Positions 1 to 10,600 of a stretch of DNA of 64,000 nt are shown piece after piece. The DNA is from Pirellulaceae bacterium. Lineage in GTDB: Bacteria; Planctomycetota; Planctomycetia; Pirellulales; Pirellulaceae. The stretch spans positions 1-64,000 of the forward strand of contig JAHDXO010000047.1 of assembly GCA_023382975.1 (NCBI GenBank), read 5' to 3'. Within the stretch, counting starts at the first letter, position 1, and each line of letters starts with the position of its first letter. The notes beneath the pieces are model-generated. The model was not told the DNA's origin. It was given only the letters and a program-made list of their open reading frames with translations, and ran no database searches. A program made the position numbers and the translations under genes.

Positions 1-3000
1 TGTCTCCGTTGTCGATGATCGATCCGTTTGACGAATTCACCGTCACCGCCCCGGTGGTGGCCAAGCCGCCCAGCGTGACGTCGCCGTCGGCCGACACGGT
101 GATCGGACCGCTACCCGCGTCGATCAATGCTCCGTTGGCCATGAAGACCGCCCCGCCATTGCCGCCGTCCGTATCCGCCGTCACCGTCACCGTGCCGCTT
201 GCCGAGGTGATATCGCCCGCCGCGTCGAACACGATGTTGTCGTCCACCGACTCGATCGTGACGGCCCCCGCGCCGCTGCTGATCGGCGAGCGAATATTCA
301 CGTCCGGCGAGAGTCCCGTGCCGTTTCCGGTGATGTTGATCGGTGCGATGCCAGTGGCGTTGATCGCCAGCGCAATGCCGGTGAATAGGTAAACGCCGTT
401 ATTGTCGGCGACTGTGCCTTGACTGATGCCCGTGATATCGATCGCGCCGTCCACGCTGGCAACTTGCGTGCTGCTCCCCGAGACAAACAAGCCATGATTC
501 TGATTCGTCCCATTGCCGCCGGTTCCATGGATCGTGATCGTGCCGGCGCTGGCGCCCGTCGCCGTGGAACTGACCGTCGCGCCGGAGTGCAGGTAGACGC
601 CGTAGTGCCCCAAAGTCCCGGCATCGTCGCCGCCGCGGCCTTTGAGCGAGATATTGCCGCTGCCCGTGGTCTGAATCACCGCGTTGTTCGCCTCCAAACC
701 AATGAAGTTGCCCGCGATCGATCCTGCATTGGCTTCCAGCATCAGGTCGCCGTCGACCACCTGCACGGTGGAACCAGTGATCGCGATCCGCCGCGGTGCG
801 TCGCCGGTGATGGTGCCTGCGGCGTCCGTTGAAACCACCGCACTGTTGATGATCAAATCGCGGGCCGAACTGATCGTGATGTTGCCGTCCCCATCCACTA
901 CGGCGTCGCCCCCGGTGACGGTGACGTTCGCGCTAATCGTGATGTTGCCCGGCGCTCCGTTCGTGTTGTCCAGCATGATATTTCCACCGTCGTTGTTCAC
1001 GATCGGATCGTTGACCATGATCGGACTGATCGCCGTCAACGTGATGTTGTCCAGTCCGCTGTTGTCGTTTCCGGTGTCCAGGATCGTCACGCCGACCAGC
1101 GAGTCCACGGTGCCGACGGTCAGACCGCCCGAGTTCGCCAGATGAATATCGCCCGAATCCGTCCGCGCCGCCACCGTCCCGATTGCCGTCTCCAACGCAT
1201 CCGCATCCGTCCCGATTCCCGTCGCCGCCCGTAACGCCGTCGTACTGGCGATGATATCCATACCGCCACCCGCATCGAGTATCCCCGCGCTGATCGAAGC
1301 GACGCGAACCATGCCGGACGTATTGACATTGGTGAGCAACACGTCCTGGTCGGCGGTCAATTCAATGGTGCCGTTCGACTGGACGCCGCCATCCGTCACG
1401 CTGATTCCTCCGCTGATGGAAGTGACGGACACCGAGCCCGTACCGGGCTTGTTGTTTATGCCCCCGGCCTGAACCGTAACTTGTCCGCTGCCGGAAAGCG
1501 TAACGTTTCCGGCGCTCTGAATCCCGCCGTCGGTGACCATCACCGTGCCGCCGGTCGTGGTCACGGATACATCGCCCGAGCCGGTGGAGTTGTTCAGGCC
1601 GCCACCGCTGGTGCTGATGTTGTCAGCCGCCGAGAGCGTGATGGCGCCTTTCGACTGGACTCCAGTGTCTGTGACGCTGATTCCTCCGCTGATGGAAGTA
1701 AGGGACACCGTGCCCGTACCGGCCGTGTTGTTCACGCCGCTCAATTGCACGGTGACTTGGCCGCTGCCGGAAAGCGTGACATCTCCGGCGCTCTGAATCC
1801 CACCGTCGGTGACCATCACCGTGCCGCCGGTCGTGGTCACGGAGACATCGCCCGAGCCAGTGGAGTTGTTCAGGCCGCTGCCGCCGCTGCTAATATCGCC
1901 AGCCGCCAAAAGAGTGATGGCGCCCTTCGACTGGATGCCACCGCCTGCGACGCTGATTCCTCCGCTGCTGGAAGTGACGGACACCGTGCCTGTACCGGCC
2001 GTGTTGTTCACGCCGCTCGATTGCACGGTGACTTGGCCGCTGCCGGAAAGCGTGACTATTCCGGCGCTCTGAATCCCGGCGTCGGTGATCATCACCGTGC
2101 CGCCCGTTGTGGTCACGGAAACGTCGCCCGAGCCGGTGGAGTTGTTCAGACTGCCACCGCTGGTGCTGATGTTGCCAGCCGCCAGAAGCGTGATGGCGCC
2201 TTTCGATTGGACGCCACCGCCTTCGACGCTGATTCCGCCGCTACTGGAAGTGACGGACACCGTGCCCGTACCGGCCGTATTGTTCACCCCGTTGATTTGC
2301 ACGGTGACTTGGCCGCTGCCGGAAAGCGTGACATCTCCGGCGCTCTGAATCCCACCGTCGGTGACCATCACCGTGCCGCCGGTCGTGGTCACGGAAACGT
2401 CGCCCGATCCGCTGGCGTTGTTCAGACCACTGTTTCCGCTGATGATATTGCCAGCCGCCGAGAGCGTGATGGCGCCTTTCGACTGGACGCCATTCCCTGT
2501 GACGCTGATTCCCCCGCTGCTGGAAGTGACGGACACCGTGCCCGCACCGGCCGTGTTGTTCACGCCGTTCGATTGCACGGTGACTTGGCCGCTGCCGGAA
2601 AGCGTGACATTTCCTGCGCTCTGAATCCCGGCGTCGGTGATCATCACCGTGCCGCCCGTCGTGGTCACGGAAACGTCGCCCGAGCCGCCAGCGTTGTTCA
2701 GGCCGTTGCCGCCGCTGCTGATATCGCCAGCCGCCGAGAGCGTGATGGCGCCTTTCGACTGGACGCCGTTCCCTGTGAGGCTGATTCCCCCGCTGCTGGA
2801 AGTGACGGACACCGTGCCTGTACCGGCCGTGTTGTTCACGCCGCTCGATTGCACGGTGACCTGGTCGCTGCCGGAAAGCGTGACATTTCCTGCGCTCTGA
2901 ATCCCGGCGTCGGTGACCATCACCGTGCCGCCGGTCGTGGTCACGGAGACATCGCCCGAGCCGGTGGAGTTGTTCAGACCGCCACCGCCGCTGCTGATGT

Positions 3001-5818
3001 CGCCAGCGGCCGAAAGCGTGATGGCGCCTTTCGACTGGACGCCAGCACTCGTCACGCTGATACCTCCACCCGTCGTGGTCACGGACACATCGCCCGAGCC
3101 ATTGGAGTTGTTCAGGCCGCTGCCGTTGCTGCTGATATCGCCAACCGCCGAGAGCGTGATGCCGCCTTTCGACTGGACGCCACCTCCGTCGACGCTGATT
3201 CCACCATTGCTGGAAGTGACGGACACCGTGCCCGTACCGGCCGTGTTGTTCACGCCGTTCAGTTGCAATGTGACTTGGCCGCTGCCGGAAAGCGTCACAT
3301 TTCCGGCGCTCTGAATCCCGGCGGCGGTGACCATCACCGTGCCGCCGGTCGAGGTCACGGACACGTCGCCCGAGCCGGCCGTGTTGTTCACCCCATTGGC
3401 GCCGATCGAAACGTTACCGCTTGCTGACAGAACCACATGGCCCGCCGTCTGCAACCCGCCGGCGGTGATCGCGATCGTTTCCACGTCGCTGTTGCCGCCC
3501 ACCGTCACGTTCCCGGCGCCGGCATTGAAGACGCCCGTCACGTTCACCGCATCGGTTCCGCTGCCGCCATGAACGAAGATGTCCGCGTCGAAGGCCGCAT
3601 CGGCGCTGGCCAGCGAGATGATATCGTTGCCAGTGCCGCCGTTGATCGTCAGCGAAGCGGTGGGGATGGCGAACGTCGTATTCTCGAACGTGCTGCCGGT
3701 CAACTGCATCATGCCCGCGGTGGCGTGGTTGGCTAAGGTTGCGTCCAGATTGCCGCCGGAGGGCAGATTGAAAAGTAGCTCATCGATTGTGCTGCCGGTG
3801 GTATCAATCGGTTCCAGGCCGGTGTAGGTGATCAGCCCGGCGCCAGTGAGTTGGATCGTGCCGCTGTCGGTGCCCGTATAGACGAACGTGCCGGTGGCGA
3901 ACGAGCCGCCGGTGACGATCAATTCGTCGTTGTCGTCCCCGCCGTCGAAGTCGATCGCGGGCAACAGCCCGCCGGCGTAGTCGATTGTCAGAGTGTCGTC
4001 GCCGCTGTCGGTGTTAGCGATTAGCTTGCCGCTGACAGAGGCCACCGGAATCGTCAGGGTTTTATTGCCGTTGCTCAACACGCCACCCGCGTTCACCACG
4101 TCCACTGGCAACGGATCGATAAACTTCTCGTTGGCGTCCGTGATCTGCAGATCCAGGCCGCCGTTGACGAGCACGACGGTCCAATCGTTCGCCTGACCGA
4201 CCGAGTCTTCGATGACTAGGTCGCTGCCCACGAAGTTGGCCGAGATGGATGGAGGTGGTGGAAGCAATTCAAACGCGCCGATATCGACCGTGGTGTTCAC
4301 GATCCGATCGAAGCCCGTGCCGCGTTGGTCGGTGGTCAAGCCGGCGGCGGCGGCGTTGGTGCCGGCATCGACCGCCGGGCTGAGGGGATCCAGCGCGTGC
4401 GTCAAGGTCGGCCCGCCGTTGTCGGCCAAGGCGCCGAGCAGGGGATTGCCGGTCAGCGTGCCCGACAGGCTGTTGGTTGCACTGTTGAACACGCCGAGCG
4501 AGCGGATCAAGTTCGTGCCGCCGCTGAGCGTGGCGGTGCCGCCGTTGATGCGGTTGACGACCGCGTCGGAGACCGCGGTGTCGCTCTGACCGATCAGGGC
4601 GTTGTTGAAAGTGCCGGTCGCGGCCGCGCCGTCGCCGAGCACGTACACGCCGCGCCCGCCCTGGGCCGCCGTGTTGCTGGTCAGCGTGCTGTTGAGGATC
4701 GTCAGCGAGCCGTTGCGGCTGAACACGCCGCCGCCGAGTCCCTGGCCGGCATTGCCTCCCGTGCCACCTTGGGCCGTGTTGCCGGACAGCGTGCTGTTGG
4801 TGATGGTGACGGAGCCGCCGTTGTTGAAGACCGCGCCGCCCATCCCCGCTCCGCCGCCGCCGGGGCCAGTAGCATTGGCCCCGTTCCCGCCGCCGAAACC
4901 GCCGGCGCCGCCGATTCCGCTGTTGTAGCCGCCCGCGCCGCCGCCGCCGCCGAAGCCGCCCGCGCCGCCCGTGCCATTGAGCGGTGCAACGTTATACCCC
5001 GCGCCACCGCCACCTCCGCCGCCAAAGCCGCCCGCGCCGCCGGTCGTGCTGCCCGCGTTGCCGCCACCGCCGCCGCCGCCGAAGCCGCCGGCGCCCGTGC
5101 CCGCCGCGCCGCCGTTAGGGTCGCCGCCAATTCCCGCGCTGCCGGATGAGCCCGCCCCGCCGTTGCCGCCCAAGCCGCCGCCGCCGCCGCCGTTGTAACT
5201 GGCACTGTTTGCGGCCCCGCTGCCGCCGAGGGCCGTGTTGCCGCTGAGCGTCGATTGGCGGACGGTCAAGCTGCTGCCCGATTGCACGAACACGGCGCCG
5301 CCCAAGCCGGCACCGCCGCCGCCACCCGCGTCACCTGCGCCGCCATCGCCACCCTTGGCCCGGCCGCCCGTCAACGTGATCGAATCCAACGTCAGCGATC
5401 CCGACTCCGTCACGGCGAAAATCCGGCGGGCATTGCTGCCGCTGATCTTCAGGCCCGGAGCGTCCGAGCCGTCAATCGTGATCGTATCGTTGTCGATCAC
5501 CAAACCCGTCGGGCCAAAATCCTCGATCTCGTCGTTGCTGGTCAGGCTGATTGTGCCGCCCGCTAAGCCGGCGTCGAACTGAATCGTGTCCGCCCCGGCA
5601 CTGCTCGCGGCGCTGGCCAGCGCAGCTCGCAGGCTGCCAGCGCCCGAGTCATTGGTATTCAGCACCGTGAACACGGCCAGCAGCCGACGATCTTCCAGGG
5701 ACTCGACATGCAGCCGACGCAGCGTCTCCTTTCGTCGCGCGCTGACGGTCCGACGCGAGCGGCGGGACAAGGGGGAGGCGAGTTTCTGCAGCCAATTCGT
5801 ATTCTTGTTGCTCGTCAT
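1..5818 (-). CDS. Giant LEPR-XLL surface protein with 46-aa tandem repeats (3' end outside window)
   Basis: Reads open from an ATG at 5818 to the left edge, so at least 1,939 residues are seen and the C-terminus is missing. An AAGGACT Shine-Dalgarno lies just upstream. Residues about 1-45 are basic and end in a planctomycete LEPR-XLL-type motif (VESLEDRRLLA). Next come NTNDSGAGSLRAAL, typical of Pmp-like beta-helix proteins, and a very Gly-rich stretch (about residues 196-327, 4840-5230). A choice-of-anchor-Q-like motif (TDQRG followed by DIGAFE) lies near residue 515. Residues about 809-1498 are 15 consecutive 46-residue repeats; after them the chain remains beta-rich, with many Gly, Thr, Ser and Asn. 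Composition suggests an exported, repetitive beta-solenoid or adhesin-like protein. Export and surface location are inferred from the family, not shown. No enzyme motif was seen. Confidence 0.85.
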   Translation of the reverse strand, partial: MTSNKNTNWLQKLASPLSRRSRRTVSARRKETLRRLHVESLEDRRLLAVFTVLNTNDSGAGSLRAALASAASSAGADTIQFDAGLAGGTISLTSNDEIEDFGPTGLVIDNDTITIDGSDAPGLKISGSNARRIFAVTESGSLTLDSITLTGGRAKGGDGGAGDAGGGGGAGLGGAVFVQSGSSLTVRQSTLSGNTALGGSGAANSASYNGGGGGGLGGNGGAGSSGSAGIGGDPNGGAAGTGAGGFGGGGGGGNAGSTTGGAGGFGGGGGGGAGYNVAPLNGTGGAGGFGGGGGAGGYNSGIGGAGGFGGGNGANATGPGGGGAGMGGAVFNNGGSVTITNSTLSGNTAQGGTGGNAGQGLGGGVFSRNGSLTILNSTLTSNTAAQGGRGVYVLGDGAAATGTFNNALIGQSDTAVSDAVVNRINGGTATLSGGTNLIRSLGVFNSATNSLSGTLTGNPLLGALADNGGPTLTHALDPLSPAVDAGTNAAAAGLTTDQRGTGFDRIVNTTVDIGAFELLPPPPSISANFVGSDLVIEDSVGQANDWTVVLVNGGLDLQITDANEKFIDPLPVDVVNAGGVLSNGNKTLTIPVASVSGKLIANTDSGDDTLTIDYAGGLLPAIDFDGGDDNDELIVTGGSFATGTFVYTGTDSGTIQLTGAGLITYTGLEPIDTTGSTIDELLFNLPSGGNLDATLANHATAGMMQLTGSTFENTTFAIPTASLTINGGTGNDIISLASADAAFDADIFVHGGSGTDAVNVTGVFNAGAGNVTVGGNSDVETIAITAGGLQTAGHVVLSASGNVSIGANGVNNTAGSGDVSVTSTGGTVMVTAAGIQSAGNVTLSGSGQVTLQLNGVNNTAGTGTVSVTSSNGGISVDGGGVQSKGGITLSAVGDISSNGSGLNNSNGSGDVSVTTTGGGISVTSAGVQSKGAITLSAAGDISSGGGGLNNSTGSGDVSVTTTGGTVMVTDAGIQSAGNVTLSGSDQVTVQSSGVNNTAGTGTVSVTSSSGGISLTGNGVQSKGAITLSAAGDISSGGNGLNNAGGSGDVSVTTTGGTVMITDAGIQSAGNVTLSGSGQVTVQSNGVNNTAGAGTVSVTSSSGGISVTGNGVQSKGAITLSAAGNIISGNSGLNNASGSGDVSVTTTGGTVMVTDGGIQSAGDVTLSGSGQVTVQINGVNNTAGTGTVSVTSSSGGISVEGGGVQSKGAITLLAAGNISTSGGSLNNSTGSGDVSVTTTGGTVMITDAGIQSAGIVTLSGSGQVTVQSSGVNNTAGTGTVSVTSSSGGISVAGGGIQSKGAITLLAAGDISSGGSGLNNSTGSGDVSVTTTGGTVMVTDGGIQSAGDVTLSGSGQVTVQLSGVNNTAGTGTVSLTSISGGISVTDTGVQSKGAITLSAADNISTSGGGLNNSTGSGDVSVTTTGGTVMVTDGGIQSAGNVTLSGSGQVTVQAGGINNKPGTGSVSVTSISGGISVTDGGVQSNGTIELTADQDVLLTNVNTSGMVRVASISAGILDAGGGMDIIASTTALRAATGIGTDADALETAIGTVAARTDSGDIHLANSGGLTVGTVDSLVGVTILDTGNDNSGLDNITLTAISPIMVNDPIVNNDGGNIMLDNTNGAPGNITISANVTVTGGDAVVDGDGNITISSARDLIINSAVVSTDAAGTITGDAPRRIAITGSTVQVVDGDLMLEANAGSIAGNFIGLEANNAVIQTTGSGNISLKGRGGDDAGTLGHYGVYLHSGATVSSTATGASAGTITIHGTGGNGTNQNHGLFVSGSSTQVASVDGAIDITGISQGTVADNNGVYLFTGIALAINATGIAPINITGNGTGLSPDVNIRSPISSGAGAVTIESVDDNIVFDAAGDITSASGTVTVTADTDGGNGGAVFMANGALIDAGSGPITVSADGDVTLGGLATTGAVTVNSSNGSIIDNGD
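1325..3394 (-). repeat. 15 x 138-bp in-frame tandem repeat array
   Basis: Fifteen consecutive units of exactly 138 bp (46 codons) lie inside the giant gene. Each begins with a G-x-NN core (GVNNTAGTG or GLNNSTGSG) and carries a V/I-QS-x-G signature about 26 residues later. Units fall into two subtypes: one with TGGTVMVTD and SGSGQVTVQ, the other with SSGGISVT and QSKGAITLS. They mostly alternate, giving a 276-bp higher-order period. Units 2 and 3 (about 2981-3256) are both of the GGIS/QSKG subtype, which breaks the alternation. Unit boundaries were placed by reading each unit; the flanking sequence is related but divergent. Confidence 0.93.
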
Positions 5819-5913
5819 GGTGAGTCCTTATTCTGCAATGTTGTGAAGAAACAGTTGATCGGGAGACCTATCGGTCGGAACGGGCGCGGGGTTGGAGCCC
5901 CGCGCACAGCAAG

Positions 5914-7041
5914 TCACTTTTCGAACCGTGTTTGATAGAGTGGCGAAACCTCGGCCAAAGCGGCATCGGGCAACACAAACGTATCTCCTAGGAGTGCGTA
6001 ATCGTCGTTGATCACATCCGGGTACTGGAGGCCGTCGAGGACTTCCACGGCAAAGATCTCTTGTACACCTTCCTCGAACTCGACCCAGGCCACCGCCTGC
6101 ATGATGCGCAGGTCCACGACCCACACGCCGCACGTTCGCCGCGGCAGCCGTTCGACCAAGGGAATGCCGCTGAAAATGGCCGATTCGCGGACCTGCGACA
6201 GGCCGATGAAGGCGTACGGGTCGTGAAACGCCAACCCGCGAGTGAAACCGGGTAATTCCAGCAGCGGTTCGTAATTGCCGCGGGCTGGATCGACCGCGCC
6301 GAAGGTTCCCGTGCCGGATTCCAGCAACCACAGCCGGCCATCGTGCCAGCGCGGCGAATGCGGCATCGACAAGCCTGCGGCGATCGTCTCGCCGGTCGGC
6401 ACATCCAGCAGCACGCCGCCGTCGCGTTTGCCCTCGCGCCAACCGCCCGCTGAATCCGTGGCGCCCAGCGCGGTCGCCCATTGCACCTGCCCCTGGTACA
6501 GTCCCAGCCCGTTCAAGTGGCAGCGGTCGTCCGGAGTCAATGCCGAAACGAATTGTGGCCGCCAGACCGGTTGGAAACTGTGCTCGCTGCTGCGGACGCA
6601 AAGGCAGGAGAACCGCGTATTAACGAACACCAACTGGCCGCCGGCCCAGGCCATCTCGTGGATCTGAATGTTGCCTGTGGTGTGCGAACCGCGCGGCAGG
6701 AAAGCGGCGTCGCAGCGCCCCGCTGGCTGAAGCATGCCGGCCACCGCCGGAACATTGTGGAATTCCCAAATCTCCAACGCCGTACCGATTGCCAGCCTTC
6801 CGCCGTCTGTCGCCAATCCCATCGGCTTGTTGAAACCGCGAAAATGCGTGTTCAGCAGATCGCCGTCCGCCCGCAGCGCGATCACTTTGCCCGCTTGGTA
6901 TGTGGACACGAGGATCGAGACACCGCATTGCCGTAGCAGCGCGGGGAAACTCTCGGTGTGAACGCTGCGCAACGCCGAGCCCTCGGCATGGGCCGCTTCG
7001 CCTTGGATCTGCCGCTGCTTACTTTCCGAGTTTGCCATCAT
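5914..7041 (-). CDS. TIGR03032/DUF4915-like protein
   Basis: A 375-residue protein starting at the tandem ATG (MMANSES). An upstream extension of the frame looks non-coding, so this start is preferred although the Shine-Dalgarno is weak. The N-terminal part contains LVSTYQAGKVI, HFRGFNKPMGLA and RLAIGTALEIWEF, which I recognise from the TIGR03032 family (DUF4915). Members are probably beta-propeller-like and of unknown function; some occur near sulfotransferase or TPR genes. No signal peptide or membrane segment is visible, so it is probably cytoplasmic. It lies between two LEPR-XLL giants on the same strand and starts about 600 bp after the nearer one, so it probably has its own promoter. 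Function unknown. Confidence 0.8.
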   Translation of the reverse strand: MMANSESKQRQIQGEAAHAEGSALRSVHTESFPALLRQCGVSILVSTYQAGKVIALRADGDLLNTHFRGFNKPMGLATDGGRLAIGTALEIWEFHNVPAVAGMLQPAGRCDAAFLPRGSHTTGNIQIHEMAWAGGQLVFVNTRFSCLCVRSSEHSFQPVWRPQFVSALTPDDRCHLNGLGLYQGQVQWATALGATDSAGGWREGKRDGGVLLDVPTGETIAAGLSMPHSPRWHDGRLWLLESGTGTFGAVDPARGNYEPLLELPGFTRGLAFHDPYAFIGLSQVRESAIFSGIPLVERLPRRTCGVWVVDLRIMQAVAWVEFEEGVQEIFAVEVLDGLQYPDVINDDYALLGDTFVLPDAALAEVSPLYQTRFEK

Positions 7042-7650
7042 TGCCTGGCGGCCCGCGCGCTCGATCCACCGTTGGCCGCTGTCACACCCTTTCGCCCAGT
7101 GTCGAATGGGTCTTGGAGCAAGCCCTGGTGAAGAAAGCGGCAGCCGTGTTGTTGGTGTCGCCAACTCGTCCCCTGCCTCGAGGATTCCCTGGGATTGGAA
7201 ACGATGTCCGCCCGCGACTTCCGTCAGTACAAGAAGAGACAATCGCCGCATTCCCTTCGTGGTCAGGCGAGACGGCCTCGCCATGATTGTCCGCAGTATG
7301 TGTGACACATCTCTGAGTTGCAACCATCGAAATATATTTTTTGTATATTGGAAATAACGAGTTGGCGGTATGGATGTTGCCGAGTGCTGAGCGGCGTGGG
7401 ATGGGGCAGTGGGCGCCAGTGGCCCCCGATCGCCGAACGGGGGGACGCCCATTCACTAGCCCGGATTATTCAAGAAGTGCTCCGCGGGGTCGTGGTACGG
7501 GCTGCCAGCCTGTATTTGGGGAACACAGGCAAGCTGCCTGTGCTACAACTCGCCCCCGTAAATAATGCAGGCTAGAGGCTCGCCAGAAATTGGCGAGCGG
7601 TAGGGATCGGGAGAACCGCAGAATGTCGACGGCGGGACCGGACGATCGAA
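7042..7650. other. 609-bp intergenic region with repeat and AT-rich element
   Basis: No convincing gene. It holds an AT-rich inverted repeat (AATATA at 7331-7336, TATATT at 7344-7349, T-rich loop) and a GC-rich REP-like segment around 7480-7600. Both are described separately. Open frames here have no family signature or ribosome-binding site. It is the likely promoter region for the TIGR03032-like gene. Confidence 0.6.
7490..7600. repeat. REP-like palindromic intergenic repeat
   Basis: Contains a perfect hairpin, CACAGGCA (7524-7531), AGC loop, TGCCTGTG (7535-7542). Beside it is a second small palindrome (GGCTGCCAGCC, about 7500-7510). It is followed by GCTCGCC...GGCGAGC around 7577-7599. 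The layout resembles dispersed extragenic palindromes of planctomycete genomes. Copy number cannot be judged from one window, though a related GGCGAGCGGT...GTGAGCCCGCCGG segment occurs near 13060. Confidence 0.6.
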
Positions 7651-10600
7651 TCAATCCCAAGCGGCCAGAACTTCGTCGAAGCCGCGGGCGTTCAGCGCGG
7701 CCAGTATATTTTTGTCCCCGAACTCTTCCGTGATCTTGTGGTACCCTCGACTGGCCCGAAGCGTGGTTTTTCGATTGACTTCGTTAACCTCCAGGTAGAA
7801 TTCCGTGCTGCCGGTGCCCATGTTGACGGCTAGATCTCGGAAGATCGAATCCAGCAGCACCAGTGTGTCGTCGCCGGACCCCATCGAGAAATTGGCCGAA
7901 TCGCTCGTCAAGCCCCCCGTCCCCTCGGTCCCGACCAGCACCCGGTCCGCATGGCGTCCGCCCGTCAGGGCAAAACGGGCGAACACCTGCAACCGGTCGA
8001 TCTCGACCGTATTGAGCCCGCGGTCCAGTCGGATCGTGGCATGGCGACCGACGTCGATGTCGCTGATCGTCACACCGTCGTCGCCACTGCACGGGTCGAT
8101 CCGCATGTCGCGTTGGACGTCAAGACCCTGGATGCCGATCGTATCGTTGCCGGTGCTGCTGTTTACGACCAAGTCGCGTCCGACCTCGCCGCCTCGGATT
8201 TGCAGTTCGTCCGCGCCGCCGCCCAGTCGGGCGGTCAGATTGCCTTGTACCGTGGTGTCCGTGACGACGACGCTTTCCGAGCCGGTGCCGCCGCACACGT
8301 GCAGATTTCCGCCAACGGTAGATGTCACCACATGGGCATCGACCTGACCGCCGCGCCCGGCGAGTATCGTCACGTGGCGGCCGGTCGATACGGACACCAG
8401 TACGGCCAGACTGCTCCCGGCCCCCATGTTCAATTTCACGTCGCGCGCGACCGTTGCGTCTTCCAGCAATACATAGTCGTCGCCGCCCCGCATGTCGACC
8501 AGGACGTCTTGCGTCACGCCGGTGATCGTATCTTGCGGTTTCCCGTTGACCTTCGTATCGCCAATCCCGATCACGACCCACTCGCCAGGCGACGTCCCGG
8601 GAACGATCCGGATCGAATTCGCCGCATTGTCGCCAGTCACGACCAAGTTTCGTTTGTGGGGCCGCGCCGAGACATTCCCGCTGCCGGTCGTCGTTGAAGT
8701 TGCGGTCACGGTCAAATCGGCGCCCTCGTACGTCAGCGAGTAGTTGGCACCCGCGTCCAGCGTCCCTTGCTGAATCGCGTAACTTCCGACGTCTTCGCCG
8801 GGTTCGCGCGTCAGGCTGCCCGTGATCGCATCACCCGGAACCAAGCCGGTTGCCGTGTACGTCAACGGCGGATCGGCACTGCCGTACACCTTGCTCTTCG
8901 CATCCGCCGTGACCGTCAGCGGGGCTCGGGTTACGGTCAAGTCGAACGCGGCCGAAGCGACTGGGGCATAGTGTTCGCTGCCCGAATAGGACACTTCCAC
9001 GGAGTAGTTCCCAGCAGCCGTCGGTGCGGCGATGATTCCGCCCGTCAGCCCGCTGCCCGCAAAAAAAGTGAAGGCAAACCGGGTGGAGACGGAATCGGGA
9101 TCCAACCCTCCCGGTCCGTCATCGATCGTCCCAGACAAGGAGAAGGGAGTTCCATCGTACACCTTGGTCAGCGGCGATATGGAGATTGTACCGGTCTGGA
9201 CCAAGGCCACCGCGTAATCTTCCACCTCGCCGTCTTCGGCGACACCGGTCGACGCCAAGTTGCCCGCAGTACTGATCCGGAAACGAGCGTAGGTCTGACC
9301 GAGCGATGCCCCTGCTGGAACTTGGAACGTCAGCAGATTGTCTCCCGCCGTCAATGCCTCGGTGCCAAAGATCTGCTCGTCGGGGTCGTCCCAACTGCCA
9401 TTCTGGTCGAAGTCGATCCAGGCATCCAGCTTCCCGGCTTCGGATGCCTGGACTGTGATGGACGCGACCGTTCCGGGGCTGAGCGGGGTGTTGAAAGTGA
9501 TCCCGTCGTCACCAAAATCACCATCGGCATCGGCGGTGGGCTGGCCGTCCAGTTCCACCTGGCGTTGCCCGCCCAGCATCGGCCCAACGGCAAGATGCGC
9601 TGCGCCGTCGTCCGCCTCGGTGGTCGGGTAATTGTTCGCAAATCCGGACTGGGCCGCTGTAGGTGCGTCGCCCCAGTCGGCTCGTGGAATCCAAATCTCC
9701 GCGCCGGCGACACATGCCGAGTAACGGGTAGGAAGAACGAGCGAAACGTAGTCTTCATCCGCGTAACCATCTTCGTCGTCATCGATGCCGTTACATACGG
9801 TATCCGCTGCCACGATCAAGGCCACATCATTGCCGTCGCCGCTGACGTACGAGAGCTTCTTCGCAACGCCGTTGACATTGACGGTCTGACCTTGGGGCAA
9901 TCCCTGAAACGTCCCGATGATGGGGTCGGTATCGTCGTTCTGTACGAAAACCAGTCGTTCCAAATAGGTTGGGACATAGTCCCCGCTGAGCATGAGCGTG
10001 GTGCCCGTCAGATCGATCTTTCCCTGAACGTTCAATTGCCGCAACTGCGTATCGGGAATGGGTCCATCAATTCGGATGTCGATCTGGGTTCCACTGGCGA
10101 AAGACAGCGTGGCATCGGCGCCCACGACAACCTCGACGCCGCTGGTCTTCGGAGAGAACGAGCCGGCAGAGGCGGGAGCAATGGACAAGTTCCCGCCTCC
10201 TGTGTTGATCGAGCCCGGATCGAAAATCACGCTGCCACCGCTGACGAGCTGAAAGTTACTGCCAGGCAGATAAACGATCGGAGCACTCAGAGTCAGATCC
10301 CCGCTGTCGGAGTCGCCGATTTGGATGGTGCCCGCCGTGATGCGATTCAATTCGGCGTTGGTCAGGCCGAGCGTGCCCGCCGTGTTCGTGCCAAGGTCAA
10401 TCTCGCGACCGACTGATACCGGTCGAACGGTCACCGTCCCGGTCGTGCCGAGACTGCCGGACGTCAGCGCGACGTCATCCGCCGTGACGGTGATCGGCCC
10501 GCCGTTGGTCCCCGAACCTGACGTGCCATTGGGATTGTCGATGGTCAGGATTCCGCCAACGCCCGTTGTGAGCGACACCGGGGCGGATCCCGCGTTGGAA

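Noticed and set aside
1325..3394. Possible CRISPR array
   Set aside because: Repeats are 138 bp, contiguous, in frame and without spacers; no cas genes.
1481..3427. Long plus-strand open frame opposite the 138-bp repeats
   Set aside because: It mirrors the tandem array in antisense and its repetitive HRAAGRGHG-type sequence has no family signature; the minus frame continues into flanking coding sequence.
8767..10416. 549-codon plus-strand frame inside the second giant gene
   Set aside because: Antisense shadow; GEVED and MBG motifs support the minus strand.
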